DNA of 64,000 nt from Fagopyrum homotropicum (GCA_033239125.1 BSWB01000005.1:143526494-143590493); one strand, 5' to 3'. Positions 20,721 through 32,500 are shown, counted from the stretch's first letter. The notes: generated by a model from the sequence alone, not told the origin. Made by a program: numbers and translations.

Positions 20721-21517
20721 ATGTTATGTCTATAACATCTTATAAAACTACCAAATATTGCTTGTTTACCCACTAAAATGAAATATTTTAGAAACATTGT
20801 TTAAAAATAAAGAGTAGAATAACTAATTCCATTTCATTTTATTATACTCAAACATTTCATTCTTAAACTTCAATCAAAACCAAAAAAATTAAGAAAATAC
20901 GAAATTAAAACACCTAAAGAAGTCTGATCTAGCTAAGACTAATAATACATTGTACTGAAAACTAATGCACTATAGAAAACCCTCAGGAAGAGCACCATTA
21001 CCCTTCTTCCCCTGCTTCTTTCGCTTGATTTGGGTGCTTAGTCTCTTACAATGAGAAGATTATATGACAACAAATGCTCTTCACGTGCTCACATATTAAG
21101 GCAATTAGCTTCTTCTCTTTCTTCCTTTCATTCATCAATGAGAATAGGGTTCAATATCAAAGCAAGAAAATACTTGAAATGGATTCCGAAATTTGCTCAT
21201 TTTGCTAATCAATCCATGGTAGACAGATATCCAAATACAAATACTGAAAGCTACATCCATATACTATTGTCAAAAACTTTGATCCAGCTACAATTTATAA
21301 AGACTGCATATTTTGCGTTTTTCCGACAGGGCTACGCTACTGTTCTGTTGTCGCTGAGCAAAAGGGCAAGCATGGATGTCCGCTTTCCAAAATTATGCAA
21401 ATGTAACGTTTTCGGGTTGCCAGTGTGTGTTTAAGGCAGCAGCAAAGTACCCAAGATTGGGTATTCAAATCTTCTGATCCATCCGCGAGATGTATGATGT
21501 GAAAGCCTCGAGGATGC
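20721..21517. other. Protease 3' flank and HIT4 3' region
   Basis: 20725-20800 repeats the protease 3' flank also seen at 19096. From about 20800 to 21517 lies the downstream and 3' UTR side of the minus-strand HIT4 gene. A plus-strand frame at 21051-21434 has no recognisable domain and unusual composition, and I do not accept it as a gene. Confidence 0.45.
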
Positions 21518-24500
21518 TTACAGTACTTCGTGAGCCTTTCCGTAGTATCTGTTGATGAAACTGGCCTGCAAATAGGAAAAATATCATCATTGTCAACTCG
21601 AGCAAACAACCAGGTTGTAAAATGTGTAATCTCTTTCTTACCTTCACATTGGATACATCCGGAGAATCAGGTGAAGCCACAGGATAAAATTTATAGATCT
21701 TCATATTTTCATAACCAGCTTTCTTCTCTTCATTCAATGCTTCCCGGGCATTCTTCCGAGCTTCCCGAGCCTGTGACAATCAAAACCCTGTTCAGCAAAA
21801 CATATTCTACAGAGAAACCCTGAACCTGTATAACAGCGGAAGCACCTCTCTATTTCCCTTTTTCTGCTCTCGTACTTTCTCTCTCAAAGCTTCCTGAAAT
21901 GGGACGGGGATAAAAGAAACAATCTCAAATTTACTACCACAAAGTCAAACAAATCAGTACACCCCCAAGCACTATAATTTTATAACCTTAAATTTATCTT
22001 TTTCGTCAGCCTCAAGTTCTTCAGCCTCGATAAGTTTAGCTGTATATTCCTACACAAGAAAATAACCACCATTAATGCCACTAGAGAAAGTAAACTTGAA
22101 ATAAATCTTAAATTTACAAATACTGATGCAAAAAGTCTCATCGGTAGGTAAAGTTGTGCAAGAAGTTAATAAAATTAACAGCAAGCAAATTGTTGAGCAA
22201 CTGATGCTCTGCCTACTACAAACATCTAGAACTAAAAGGCAATACTCATTCAAGAATGTAATACCTCAAGTTCATCAAGCTCCCAATCAAATTCGACAAA
22301 AACCTGCATTTGGAATAGGAGTAAGAAATAAGGATACAATTAAGTCCTCAAAACTTTAACCTTCTGTGTAAGACTTACTGGCGGCTTAGGTTCAATAGTA
22401 TACAAAAACTCAACAACAGTGCTCTGGTCAATCTCCTCCTCTTGCAAAGGGTTATAAAAGTCTGCAAAATAAACAAAATGATTATGATCATGTTTTTTAT
22501 GTAGATACAAAGTTGTGTAATATATATCAGACAATTTTTTTAATAGTGAAGAAGTGTTTGCTGGATTAAGACAGGAAATCTCTTCTTAGACTGATTATAC
22601 ACAACTTTTTTCATGACGCCCAAAACAGAAGAAAATATCCCGATTCAAATTTGCTAGATACCTAGGGTGTGTTCGGTAGAGCTTTTCTGTCAGAATATTG
22701 GAGAGTTTTGAGAATTTCGGAAGATAATTTGTGTTTGGTGTAGGAAGATTTTTGTGGAGATTAGAGTTTTAGTAGAATTTTTGTGTAGCCTTTTCAAGAG
22801 GTTTTTGTAAGCTAATTGAGAAAGCTTTTTGTAGATTTTTCATCAACTTTCAATCATTTTGGTCAAAAATACCTTTCTAACCTAGTTCTATGTTTATTAA
22901 TTTGTTTTTAACTTGTTCTTTTTGGTAAACTCACCATAAAATCTATCAAAAAAGCTAAAGCTACTCAAAAAGTTTGAACTACACAAAAATCCCGTTCCAC
23001 CGAACAGGCACCTAACCCATACTTCCATACATAATGAAGTAGTTTATATAAAGTTCAATATAGCTAGGAAACACAACATGCAACTAGCAAATTGAACTTC
23101 ATATACTCAAATTAAAGTTTAATATGCCTAGGAAACATCAATGGAAAAGAATAAAAAAGGCTGCTAAACATAATCAAGTAATATGGGAACTCACATGGTA
23201 AACAATACTCATATTTCTTCAAGCGGTCTTCTTTTAAAAGTTTCAGCGTTGACCTGCAATATAATCACAAATCCAAAATACACATCAGGACATAGTTCTC
23301 ATCTCTTCTCGCCAACATATAAAAGAAGATCATAAAGTAACTCGAGAGGAATTTAGGTTAACTAATTTGATCCAAAACAAGATCTTTTTACACTGGGAAA
23401 TATACAATTCTTGAATCCTTTTCTACAAGAGCTCTGTTCGAGTTCATTACAAGAAATGCTCACCAGAGAGAGAGAAAGAGAGAGAGAAGAAAAAAAGAAA
23501 AAATCTCAGCTCCATCATAAAACACAAGTGCAAAAAAAGAGTTTAACGGTCAATCAAACATAAAGATATTTGCTACTTAGCCATAAAAACATGCAAATAG
23601 TAATATGGTTACACAAGGGCAATTACATCTTACTAATTCACTCGAATTTGGACAATTATCTCCAGAGATCAATCATTATTATTAGTCAACATTGGAGGAC
23701 ATATAACAAGCAGATTTATAATAAGCACAACTTATTAGATCAAGGGAATTAGTTAACATAGCCCTTTTCAAAACTACCTTCTTTGGTTGCAACGGAGGAT
23801 AAAAATCTCTGACTTGAGTTTCTCGACCATGCGTTCCCTGAAAGAGAAGATTATGTTTGATTGAACATCGATTAAGAGGTAAAAAACAGCAATATTAAAT
23901 CAGGCAAGCACGAACTGTGTAATAAACATGAACAAGTACCTGTTCTCTAGAGGGATATACGGAACCCAGTCCATTTTCATGCTCTTCATAGGGACTATTT
24001 CCTCTTTCTCCCTTTGTACAGAGTTGATTCCTATCTTATCTGAAGGGGGGAAAGGAGATACAACCTGCATAACACGGGGTACATTAAGCATATAAATTTT
24101 TTGGGCATATTCTTTTGAGGTAGTTTCAGACATGCATATACCCAACCCAACTGCTTGGATGGATCTTAATAGTGACTTTCACCAAATGTGCAACATTGAC
24201 ACACTCTATACAGTATATGTTTACAGTATATACATGACATCTTAATAGTAGTGCAAATCATCCCTGTACAGAAATAACTTACCGCAACCACAACTGGAAT
24301 ACAAATTATCTTGTTCTCACCCTTGAATGGCACCATTTGAGCTACACGAACACACAAAAAAAAAAAAAAAATGTAAATCGTGAATACAAAACCATCTAAA
24401 CTGCATTCATCTAATGCAGCTAAAACTTGCATTTCAAATAGATCATTGATAAAAACAAATTCAGATCTAAAAGATACTTACGTTCAGTGGAACCAAAGAG

Positions 24501-26621
24501 ATAGACTCTTTTTCCATGAAGAACTCCATCCTCTTCAAAAGCATCCTGTCAATTTTCACATTATTATATATGCCTTGGTACTTTTATTAAAAGAACAAGT
24601 ACAGCATACATATGCAATCAAAAACTTAATGTCATATACCTCCAAGTTTTTGAAATTCCAGTTAAATTGGTAGACAGAGTCCAATTGATCCCACTAGAAG
24701 GAAAAAAACATGGTGCAAGTCAGTAATGGTACGTTTTCAAAAGGAAAGCAAAAAATTTCAACAAATGCAATCATTACTGCACCTCAGTGCCGACAGGGAA
24801 TACTTCCTTCCATAGGTCCTCCTATCAAGGTGGAAAGGTAAAAATATTAGTGCAATAGCATAATATGAGGCATGAACAAATGATTAGAAGTTCATTGCCT
24901 AGAACGAGTAAAAGCACACGTTTCACAAGTCTAACAGTATTTCTTTACAAGTGTAACAGTACTTATTTACATTAATATGAGATTCCAAACATAAAAGCTG
25001 ACAGAACAGATAATGGTATTCAAACAGCACAGAACAAAATGAATCCAACTATACTTTCCAGTATGGGCAATAGCATTAAAATTACCATATTTTAAAATCA
25101 GAACCTATCTATGATATACTGAAACTGGATAAGTTTTATCAAGAGCCAAGACGGAGAGAAGGCAAAATGAAAAACGATATTTCAGCATGACCTAAAACCG
25201 AAGAGGTATCATAGTAAAGGTCGTATAACAGAAACATACTCCATCCCATTACCACCTCAAATCCAATAACAAATCCAATAAGCAACCAAGAACGATAAGA
25301 AAACCAAACAACAAATTTCACGAGTATTAAAGTGACCTAGCAATTCCAAGAAAGTGAACCATAACAGATTAACAACAGGTCATCACAAATATAACTAAAA
25401 CGTCTTAAGAAACAAACATCAAGCTGCATAACATCTGCTGGGATGGAGGGGTTGGTTGTTTATTTACTAATCAGAGAGGTGAGCGGAACAAACAGCCAAT
25501 CAAAAGAAAGTGATCTGCAGTTGAAATCATTCAGGGCTACTGACAAAATGTAAGTCAGCCAACAAGAATAGAATACTTCAATGAACACTTTCCGGTTTGA
25601 GCAACAACAGGAACATAATAATGTAGCATTACTCTAGTCTTCTGCAATTTCCGTTTTTCGATTTCTTAATTCCTTGACAGTCATACTGAAAACAGAAGAA
25701 CTAAAAACAGCATTCTTAATGTCAGAACCAGTAATGATGAATTGAAGCTCAAGTAATTAAAAGCATTCAAGATGGATAAAATAAAGGCAAGTTGCACAAG
25801 GAAATTTGAGCTTATATCACTGACCAAAACCTAACATGATCGACAAAAGCAATGCGTAGTTCTTGCGACAAATCAGCAAAACATGGCACGACACAAAATA
25901 GTCCATCCACGTAACACAAAATCGAACAACCTTCAGTGTCCAAACGACCAAGAAGTCACCACCAGAAAAATCCAACAACAAAAGCTAACAACAAATTCAC
26001 GAGTATTCCTTGTCGATAGAAGCAAGTCATAGATCTTACGTCAAACTGGCAAAGCATACCCCGTCCAGAAAACACCTCAAAGTCGAAACAAATCCATTAA
26101 AGAAAATAAGAATGTCTAAACAGCCAGGAACCTCAAACTAGCAAAACATGGCACCGACCAAAACATACTCCATCCAGATAGTCACAAAAGAAAATGAAGT
26201 CCAAACAATCAAGAACATTTGAAATCAAGCAAGGAACTCAACAGCATTCCTGAAAAGTGACCTAACAAATGTATTTTACCAGATTACGTTTATCTTCGAA
26301 GTACTCAGGTTCAACATCTGGCTTCGCAATCCTAGCGCGTTTCGGTTTCCTCCCCACTTTCTTCGGTGGCGCAGCTTTCTTCGGTGATGCAGCTTTCTTC
26401 TTACCCTTACCCTTCCTCTGTTTCTTCTGTTCCTCCTTATCCTCGTCCTCCTGCTTCTCTTCTTCTGCCGCTTCTTCATCCTCCTGCTTCTCTTCTTCCA
26501 CCGCTTCTTCCTCCTGCTTCTCTTCTTCCTCTACCTGTTCTTCCTCCTGCTGCGCTTCTTCAACTTCATTTTTCGTATCTTCCTTCTCCACAGCAGCCTT
26601 TCGCTTCCTACCTCTGGCCAT
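21518..26621 (-). CDS. HIT4: HEAT INTOLERANT 4 homologue (14 exons, 403 aa)
   Basis: Exons, in order of transcription: 26621-26280, 24821-24783, 24693-24640, 24545-24482, 24341-24283, 24064-23940, 23837-23778, 23253-23195, 22461-22379, 22303-22265, 22049-21987, 21893-21846, 21770-21642, 21565-21518. All junctions are GT-AG and the frame stays open for 403 residues. Residues 1-110 are low-complexity, acidic repeats (EEEKQEDEEAAEEEKQEDED) then a Lys/Pro-rich basic tract suited to a nucleus or nucleolus. The rest matches HIT4 (Arabidopsis At5g10010): EDLWKEVFPVGTEWDQL, SPFPPSDKIGINSVQREKEE, KMDWVPYIPLENR and C-terminal INRYYGKAHEVL. HIT4 is a plant nuclear protein needed for heat-induced chromocentre decondensation and heat tolerance. 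The start is the internal ATG; a TTG two codons upstream is not needed. Intron 8 carries a MITE. Confidence 0.93.
22675..23011. mobile_element. MITE in HIT4 intron 8
   Basis: Terminal repeats GGGTGTGTTCGGT and (complement of the right end) GTGCCTGTTCGGT, flanked by CTA on both sides (22672-22674, 23012-23014). The ends and 3-bp duplication suggest a PIF/Harbinger-like MITE, though a hAT-type MITE is possible. Inner sequence pairs too (AAAAGCTAAAGCTACTC... against GTAGAGCTTTT). No coding capacity. It lies inside a spliced intron and leaves both splice sites intact. Confidence 0.7.
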
Positions 26622-27204
26622 TATCAACTAAAAACGCAAGAAATGCAGAAAGACAGCTAGGGTTTCGAGATTCCGCGAATTGCGGAAATTGAGATCAGAC
26701 AGAAAGAAAAGGCCGGAGATGTTGTAAGAAGGCGATATTTGAGGAGAAATGAGTGTCTGACGGTGGAGGGAGAAGAATAGGGGATTTGTTGTTTGAGAGA
26801 GGGTTGGGCTTGGGATATTGAGAGAGGAGAGAGAAGAAGAGCCTATTTATATGAGGAAGCTGAAGAGGGGGAAAAGAGGGATTTGGAGAATTGGAGAGAT
26901 TTCAAAATAGCGTGGAAACAACGGCGCACAAAAGGGGATTCATTCGGACACCTCACACCTCGTTATAAATATATGTTCCCTTTTGTAATGATCCTACTAC
27001 TCGTTTATTCGACACTCTTGTAAGATTTTGCAATGGGCTCATTTATTTCTGATTTGAGCCCATTTACTTTCTTAATGGGCTGATTGGACTTTCGGACACC
27101 GTAACGTAACCCACATCTCATAGTGAACAAATTTGATGGGTTGATCAAAATAATTTATCTAGTTAATTTAAATTTAATAAAACTAACCTTGTGTCAAGAC
27201 CACG
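26622..27204. promoter_or_regulatory. HIT4 5' UTR and promoter region
   Basis: Purine-rich leader (26690-26900 on the plus strand, so CT-rich on the transcribed strand) upstream of the HIT4 ATG, typical of plant 5' UTRs. GGGCTTGGGATATTGAGAG and AGCCCATTTA motifs occur, the latter like a site II/telo-associated GGGCC/AGCCCA element. No clear TATA box. Beyond 26950 nothing is recognised until the rRNA fossil. Confidence 0.35.
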
Positions 27205-27594
27205 GGCCGGGGGGGACAGTCTCACTTAGATAGTTTCTATGAGGCGTAGGCCTCCCAAAAGGTAACGGAGGCATACAAAGGTTTTCTCGGGTCGGACGGA
27301 GATGGCTCTCGAGTGCAAAGGCATAAGTCGAGCAGGGACGAAAGTCGGCCTTAGTGATCCGACGGCGCCGAGTGGAAGGGCCGTCGCTCAACGAATAAAA
27401 GTTACTCTAGGGATAACAGGCTGATCTTACCCAAGAGATCACATTGATGGGAAGGTTTGGCACCTCGATGTCGGTTCTTCGCCACCTGGAGTTGTCATAT
27501 GTTCCAAGGGTTGGGTTGTTCGCCCATTAAAGCGGTACGTGAACTGAGTTCAAAACGTCGTGAGACAGTTCCGTCCATATCCGGTGTGGGCGTT
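27205..27594 (+). pseudogene. Nuclear copy of plastid 23S rRNA, domain V fragment
   Basis: Contains hallmark LSU rRNA strings such as GAGCAGGGACGAAAGTCGGC, GGGATAACAGGCTGATCTT, GTTTGGCACCTCGATGTCGG, CGCCCATTAAAGCGGTACGT and AACGTCGTGAGACAGTTCCG, in correct order. They correspond to the peptidyl-transferase region. From memory the closest match is the plastid gene, not the mitochondrial one (AAAAGTTACTCTAGGGATAA, GTGGAAGGGCCGTCGCTCAA). About 27 nt before GTCGAGCAGG are deleted and many positions read T or A where the plastid gene has C or G. Homology stops abruptly at about 27594. It is a decayed insertion, not a working rRNA gene. Confidence 0.88.
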
Positions 27595-27871
27595 AAAAAG
27601 ATTTATAAAAGTAGTTTAATACCTTATATTCAAAACCCCTTGATAAATATGGCATAATACTTGGTACACACTCACTGATATGTTACCCTTAACAAAAGTC
27701 ATCTTGAACCTCAAATGGGTTTCAACCTACCTTTTGAGAATAATTCTTTCATTGGAATATAAAATAAAATAATTTTAATTGAATTTTTAATAGAACACAA
27801 GTTAAGAAGATTAATTTTAGTATTTATTCATGTTTAATTTTAACTTACTTCAACAATTAATTATCATATGA

Positions 27872-27963
27872 ACAAGAGCGCCCATGGCCTAATGGAAAAT
27901 TTGAACATACACCTTAAGGCTAGAAATTAGGAAGACCTCCTTAAAAAAAAAAAAAAAAAAAAA
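27872..27963 (+). pseudogene. Truncated tRNA-Arg copy followed by a poly-A run
   Basis: AACAAGAGCGCCCATGGCCTAATGGA at 27874-27899 is identical to the upstream flank and 5' part of the intact tRNA-Arg gene at 28333-28364. It then diverges before the anticodon. About 45 bp later there are 21 consecutive A residues (27943-27963). The shared CATAT.AACAAG upstream of both copies points to DNA duplication rather than a retroposed transcript. Confidence 0.75.
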
Positions 27964-28007
27964 CCGGAAGTCGTAAACACACGGGTTAAAATTTAATAAA
28001 GGCACGA

Positions 28008-28190
28008 CGGTTACAAATTCCGTAACCGTTACCAAAAGTTAACGGGACCCGTAACCATGACCGGTTACGGAACCCATAACCGTCATGATTACAGGTCTGA
28101 ATATGTGATAATTTTCTACATGAATACTAACCCGGAGAAAAAAAAAAATCAGACACCATCACGATTACGGAACCCGTAACCGTGATGTCA
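28008..28190. repeat. Cluster of GTAACC-based hairpins
   Basis: ACGGTTAC-AAATTCC-GTAACCGT (28010-28032) is a perfect 8-bp stem. Similar inverted pairs follow, GACCGGTTACGGAACCCATAACCGTC near 28059 (shown as two arms GACCGGTTACGG / CCCATAACCGTC) and TCACGATTACGG-AACC-CGTAACCGTGA near 28158. GTAACC and its complement occur about ten times in under 200 bp. It lies between the truncated and intact tRNA copies. Not recognised as a known element. Confidence 0.55.
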
Positions 28191-28338
28191 GATTTCTTTC
28201 TTCTTTTTTTTTTTTTACGGTTTCGGAATCAGTGACCACCACCGTGCGTTTACGAAATTCATCTGTCCGTAAAGTAAATATATTTTTGTGACGAGGAAAG
28301 TAATATTTAAAAGTAAATTGAGTAACATATCAACAAGA

Positions 28339-28411
28339 GCGCCCATGGCCTAATGGATAAGGCGCTTGACTTCTAATCAAGCGATTGTGGGTTCGAGTCC
28401 CACTGGGCGTG
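28339..28411 (+). tRNA. tRNA-Arg (anticodon UCU), no intron
   Basis: A full cloverleaf of 73 nt. The acceptor stem is GCGCCCA paired with TGGGCGT (one G-T pair at position 1-72). The D arm is GCCTAATGGATAAGGC. The anticodon stem is CTTGA/TCAAG with loop CTTCTAA, giving TCT at 34-36, which reads AGA (Arg). The T arm is GTGGG-TTCGAGT-CCCAC, containing the B box GGTTCGAGTCC. The discriminator base is G and the CCA end is not encoded. An upstream CAA-type start motif (ATCAACAAG) and a downstream T run fit plant RNA polymerase III genes. Confidence 0.96.
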
Positions 28412-28414
28412 TAC

Positions 28415-28420
28415 TTTTTT
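28415..28420 (+). terminator. RNA polymerase III terminator of tRNA-Arg
   Basis: Six consecutive T residues begin 4 nt after the end of the mature tRNA, the normal Pol III stop. Confidence 0.85.
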
Positions 28421-28588
28421 GCTTCTAAAATATTTTGTACTTAAGTAACATCATTTATATACGAACAAATATATAATATTTTTGCGAAAATTACACTGAT
28501 GTACAAATTGTACATAAGATATTAGATAGCTATTGCACAGAAAAAATCTGATGTTCATTAAAATAGTAGATCAAAATGCAAAGCTCGT

Positions 28589-31465
28589 CTATCCTGTTGT
28601 CTCGATTGTTTTAATACAGTCTAGCACAGACGCCTTGTTCGACATTGCAGCCATAAGAGCTTCATGGACTGTTTTGTTGTTCTTCAGAAGAGATGCCGCA
28701 AACAGAACCTAAACAATTGATGTTCTTCCTTAGATATATAGATTGAAGGTAATTTGAATCCCTTGATTGCTTATAATACGATTGAATGTAAACAATGAAT
28801 TCAAGGGAAACAGTAGTTGCTTACGGCCCATCTCGTAAGATTTTGCTGCTGGTCTTTGCTCAGTTGCGGCTTGCTTCTGTTTATAAACCTCTGTAGGGAA
28901 GGATGATAACATTATAAAACTACATTTTAAATTTTTAATGAGATATCGATAATCTTGTTTCATTGTCAGTATGAAGTATGAACCTGAAGTGTGAAAAGAT
29001 CAGCTGATTGGCCAATGACTTTGTCGTAAGTTAGACCTTCTGCTGCAAGCCCAGCCATGGCTACAACGGCCAACCTGATGAAAAAGATGATGTGTTAATC
29101 GAAACCTTATCTAACTTGATGTGTCTCAATGAGGTTTAGTGTGATTACTTGTCGAGTTCTTTTGTGTCAAGCTGCCCACTGTAAATGAGTTTTTCCAGCT
29201 TTTCGTTGATGAGATTAACATGCTCTTTGCCAATGTCCAATGAGTAGTCCAATATTGGAAGACCAAGCAGATATGAAACTGGTGGTAAATTTAACATATT
29301 TGTTAGTCTAAAGTATCATTGTTAACCTATCAACGGAAGGAATTCGAACAGACCTATTTTGGAACATTACCAACTTAGGTCCTTTTACAGAGTAGCAACC
29401 CGTTTGAAATAAGATAAAATGTTAGAGACCAAACACGAAATTACCCACCAAAAAACGGCTTTGGAAAATGTGGTTCTATCACAAAATGAAAAACACTAAT
29501 ATGATACTTAATGATATGATAAATCAGCTGGTGTTCAGCAAACATTGTATGAATCAGTTGTTTAAATAGTCAGGATCTTTAGTATAAAATGCTTGGAGCT
29601 CCAAAAAAGTCGAAAATAATGTCGATTACCTAAGAAGTGAGCAGCTTCATGCCTAGCAATCCTCTCTTGATAGTCAGGAAAAACAGTTGAAAATGCACCT
29701 ATAGCAGCCTGTAGAAGCCTATAAACAAAAGTTCAAAATTTTCGATATGAAAAAAAACAGCCCATGTTTTATGTCAAACGAAGTCCAAAATGTCGCAGCA
29801 AGTTGCAATCAGATTAGCACTTACCCTGGAGAAATGCTCCCCACAGCTAGAACAACTAGAGAGATACTTCCAATCAGATACGGCACGAAAAAGCCCCAAT
29901 CCTACAAGTATGCAAAATTTATTAAGACAGGAGAACTTTAACATTTAGCAGCATATTAGATGTAAATAAGTTCCTAACATTATAGCTATGAGACGGGCTG
30001 ATATAAGATACTTATAATCAGTTTCCAGCTTCACTGAACTCTCAAGTTAATTTAAAGAAACTGCTGCTGTTTTTTCAGAAGTATATCCGTCTTCTAAGGA
30101 ATAAGCATTTAGGTTGTAGAGCTCCACAAACACTGAAACCTACTGTAAGAGATCAAGGTATAGAAGTAATGAAGATAAGTTACCCCGGGAAGCTGGCCAG
30201 CAAGAACTCCCAAAAATCCTGTTGTTCCCACGACAGTAAACAGAAAGGCTGCCTGCATTACTGAAAATCATCATATTGGTGAATTCCAATCAATATCTCT
30301 TTCCACCAAAAAAATCAATATCTCTGTTGCGCGAGGTAATTTAAATAGTAATAGAAGGGTTCCACTGAAAATTATCACATGCAGTTTGATCCTATGCATT
30401 ATTCCTGTAAATAACCTGTTCTGAAACCTGTGCCATATGGGAAGTGAAAAGAACCCAGCCTTCAAATGTTCTAGATAACTCAAATGATAAAGACTAAAAT
30501 GAATCACATGTAATATGTATATGATTACTTACATCATTTCTGACACTTGGTATAGCAAGGTTTTCAGCATTCTTTATCCCAAGAGTAGTCAACTCTCTAA
30601 TTGATGTCTACAGCATATTGACAACAAGCCATGGGCAAGAAGAAAATGTCACTTGAGCATGAAAGAAATATATAAGCCCTAATAATAAACACATTCACAT
30701 ATTAAGTTAGCAATTCAAAAACTCACCGGACGTCGAGAGACATATGGTTGAGAGCTCCATTTTCCTGCCCATCCTGACTCACTCAGTTGATCAAGTGCTT
30801 CTTTAACAGCATCACTATCTTTCTGCAAGCACGGCATATACATATGTTTTCACAAGGTTATTATTAGTAGCAAAAAATATAAAATAAACGAGAAATTTAC
30901 TAGATTTTGGCAATTCAACATAGTTCTTTATTTTCCAGTGTTCGAAATAGACAACTATATCGAACATCGGAAAATTCCATGCTGGTAACCAAACAATCCG
31001 TTTCATGAGCTCATTATAGCAAGACATTTCGAAAAGGAAAATTCAAATTCTCGTTTCTGGAAGATTATCACAATTCAAAGAAAAGTTCATTTTAGCTTCG
31101 AACGAGCTAGGAAAAAGAGTGAATCCACCATCATGGATGCACTGTCTGTTAAAGATATACATTGACAATGTGTAAAGATTAAAATCAATGGTCGAATCGG
31201 GTAAAGAAAACTACAATAGTGATTGATACACACAGACACGTTACAGTTCCATGAAAACTTGACAAATCAAAGAGAGAATGACCTTCTCGAGAGCAGATTG
31301 GAGAAGGTTCAAGTCGACGCCCGGAGCAGCAGCAGAGGAGGATGAGGAGCATATAAAAAGAGATCTTTTGGAGTTTCGGAGGAGACAAGCATTTTGATTG
31401 ATATCAACAACGACGAGACGATGAAGCTTGGAGAGAGAAGCAATGGAAGTCGCGGAGATTGACAT
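28589..31465 (-). CDS. Plastid M41-like protein (FtsH protease-type domain without AAA module)
   Basis: Exons in transcription order: 31465-31283, 30822-30727, 30607-30533, 30252-30184, 29901-29825, 29718-29630, 29278-29149, 29074-28984, 28890-28825, 28708-28589; 331 residues with an open frame through all GT-AG junctions. Residues 1-50 are Ser-rich and basic, as in a plastid transit peptide. Two hydrophobic segments at about 119-165 (AAFLFTVVGTTGFLGVLAG and a second one) suggest a membrane hairpin. HEAAH at 190-194 is the HExxH zinc motif of M41 peptidases (context RIARHEAAHFLVSYLLG), and AVVAMAGLAAEGLTY resembles the following M41 helix. No AAA ATPase exists in the gene. This agrees with the small plant family that includes VIRESCENT3 and Arabidopsis At5g27290. 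Probably a thylakoid or envelope protein for plastid protein turnover; activity unproven. Confidence 0.9.
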
Positions 31466-32040
31466 TCTCTCTCACACTCTCGTTCTGGACGATAAGGTTG
31501 GCTTTCAATTGGCGCCAATCGTCTCTCAGGGCTTATCGTATCTCATACCTCTCAACTTCTCAAGTGAGCCCCACCTTTGTTTTTGCTTATTAATCGGAAC
31601 TTTAATTTATGCAAATTTTCGTATATACCCGTTAATCAGTAGCCAGTAGCCACAAGTTTTTGCGCTTTTTTTTTTGGTTATCTCAGGTTTTACTATTCTG
31701 TTTGCTAATTGTGGGAAACCAAGAAGTTTTGATGAACTTCCTGCATAATTACAAGTGTTTTACTGTTTACACGACGCTCGATCTACATTATGTTGTGTAA
31801 AATGAATAAAGATCCCGTGCAATTAGTTTTTTTTTGGTAATCACACATGCAATCACAAAAATGGTGATCAACGAGAGTTTAAGTCGTTTATAAATTTGTA
31901 TCACCCGATTTGTTTTGTGAAAAATCATATACCTGATTCAAAAATAATTTCTTAAAATAGAAAATTGTAACAAGAAGTAGGGTTGATTATTCGAAATATT
32001 TCAAACATAGATATAACACCCTCTCTTTCCTCTTACCTTT
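31466..32040. other. Intergenic region upstream of the M41-like gene
   Basis: About 570 bp holding the presumed promoter and short 5' UTR of the minus-strand M41-like gene. No gene, no certain TATA box. AGCCCCACC at 31567 and several A/T tracts are the only features noted. Confidence 0.35.
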
Positions 32041-32500
32041 GTATAAAGAAAAAAAGAAGGTAAATTTGGTTATAGAGTGCAAATTTCTCAAGACCTCATG
32101 TCTAGTACAAAAATTTGCCAATATGTAACAACTATGCACTAGCAAATCGGTGTAGGGTCTAGATTTCTCAAGACCTCGAGTCTAGTACAAAATTTTACAA
32201 ATATGTATGCACTAGCAAATCGGTCGTAGGGTCCAAATTTCTCAAGACCTCGTGTCTAGTACCAAATTTTGCCAATATGTAACAATTATACACTATCAAA
32301 AAGGTCTTGGGGTCCAAATTTCTCAAGACCTCGTGTCTAGTACATAATTTTGCCAATCTGTTATAGCTATGCACTAGCAAATCGGTCTATTCAACTATTT
32401 CGGTCTGAAAAGACTAACACAAGGGGTAAATTTGGTTCTGGGGTCCGTATTTCTCAAGACCTCGTGTGTCTAGTACGGAGTTAGACAATCAGTAAACAAT
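32041..32500. repeat. About 80-bp tandem repeat between two plastid-protein genes
   Basis: TTTCTCAAGACCTCGTGTCT followed by AGTACAAAATTTTGCCAATA and AACTATGCACTAGCAAATCGGT recurs at about 32084, 32164, 32238, 32319 and 32450. Spacings are 80, 74, 81 and 131 bp, so units vary by small indels. It ends about 350 bp downstream of the shikimate kinase stop codon and may lie beyond or within its 3' UTR. Confidence 0.75.

Noticed and set aside
21051..21434. Plus-strand frame of 127 codons downstream of HIT4
   Set aside because: No domain, starts in a poorly conserved region, overlaps the antisense 3' end of HIT4 and has no splice or leader signals.
26269..26692. Long plus-strand frames rich in Ser, Phe and Pro opposite HIT4 exon 1
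   Set aside because: They are the complement of the acidic and lysine-rich HIT4 repeats and have no biological sense.
27872..27900. Second functional tRNA gene
   Set aside because: Only the acceptor 5' strand and part of the D arm remain; no anticodon or T arm.
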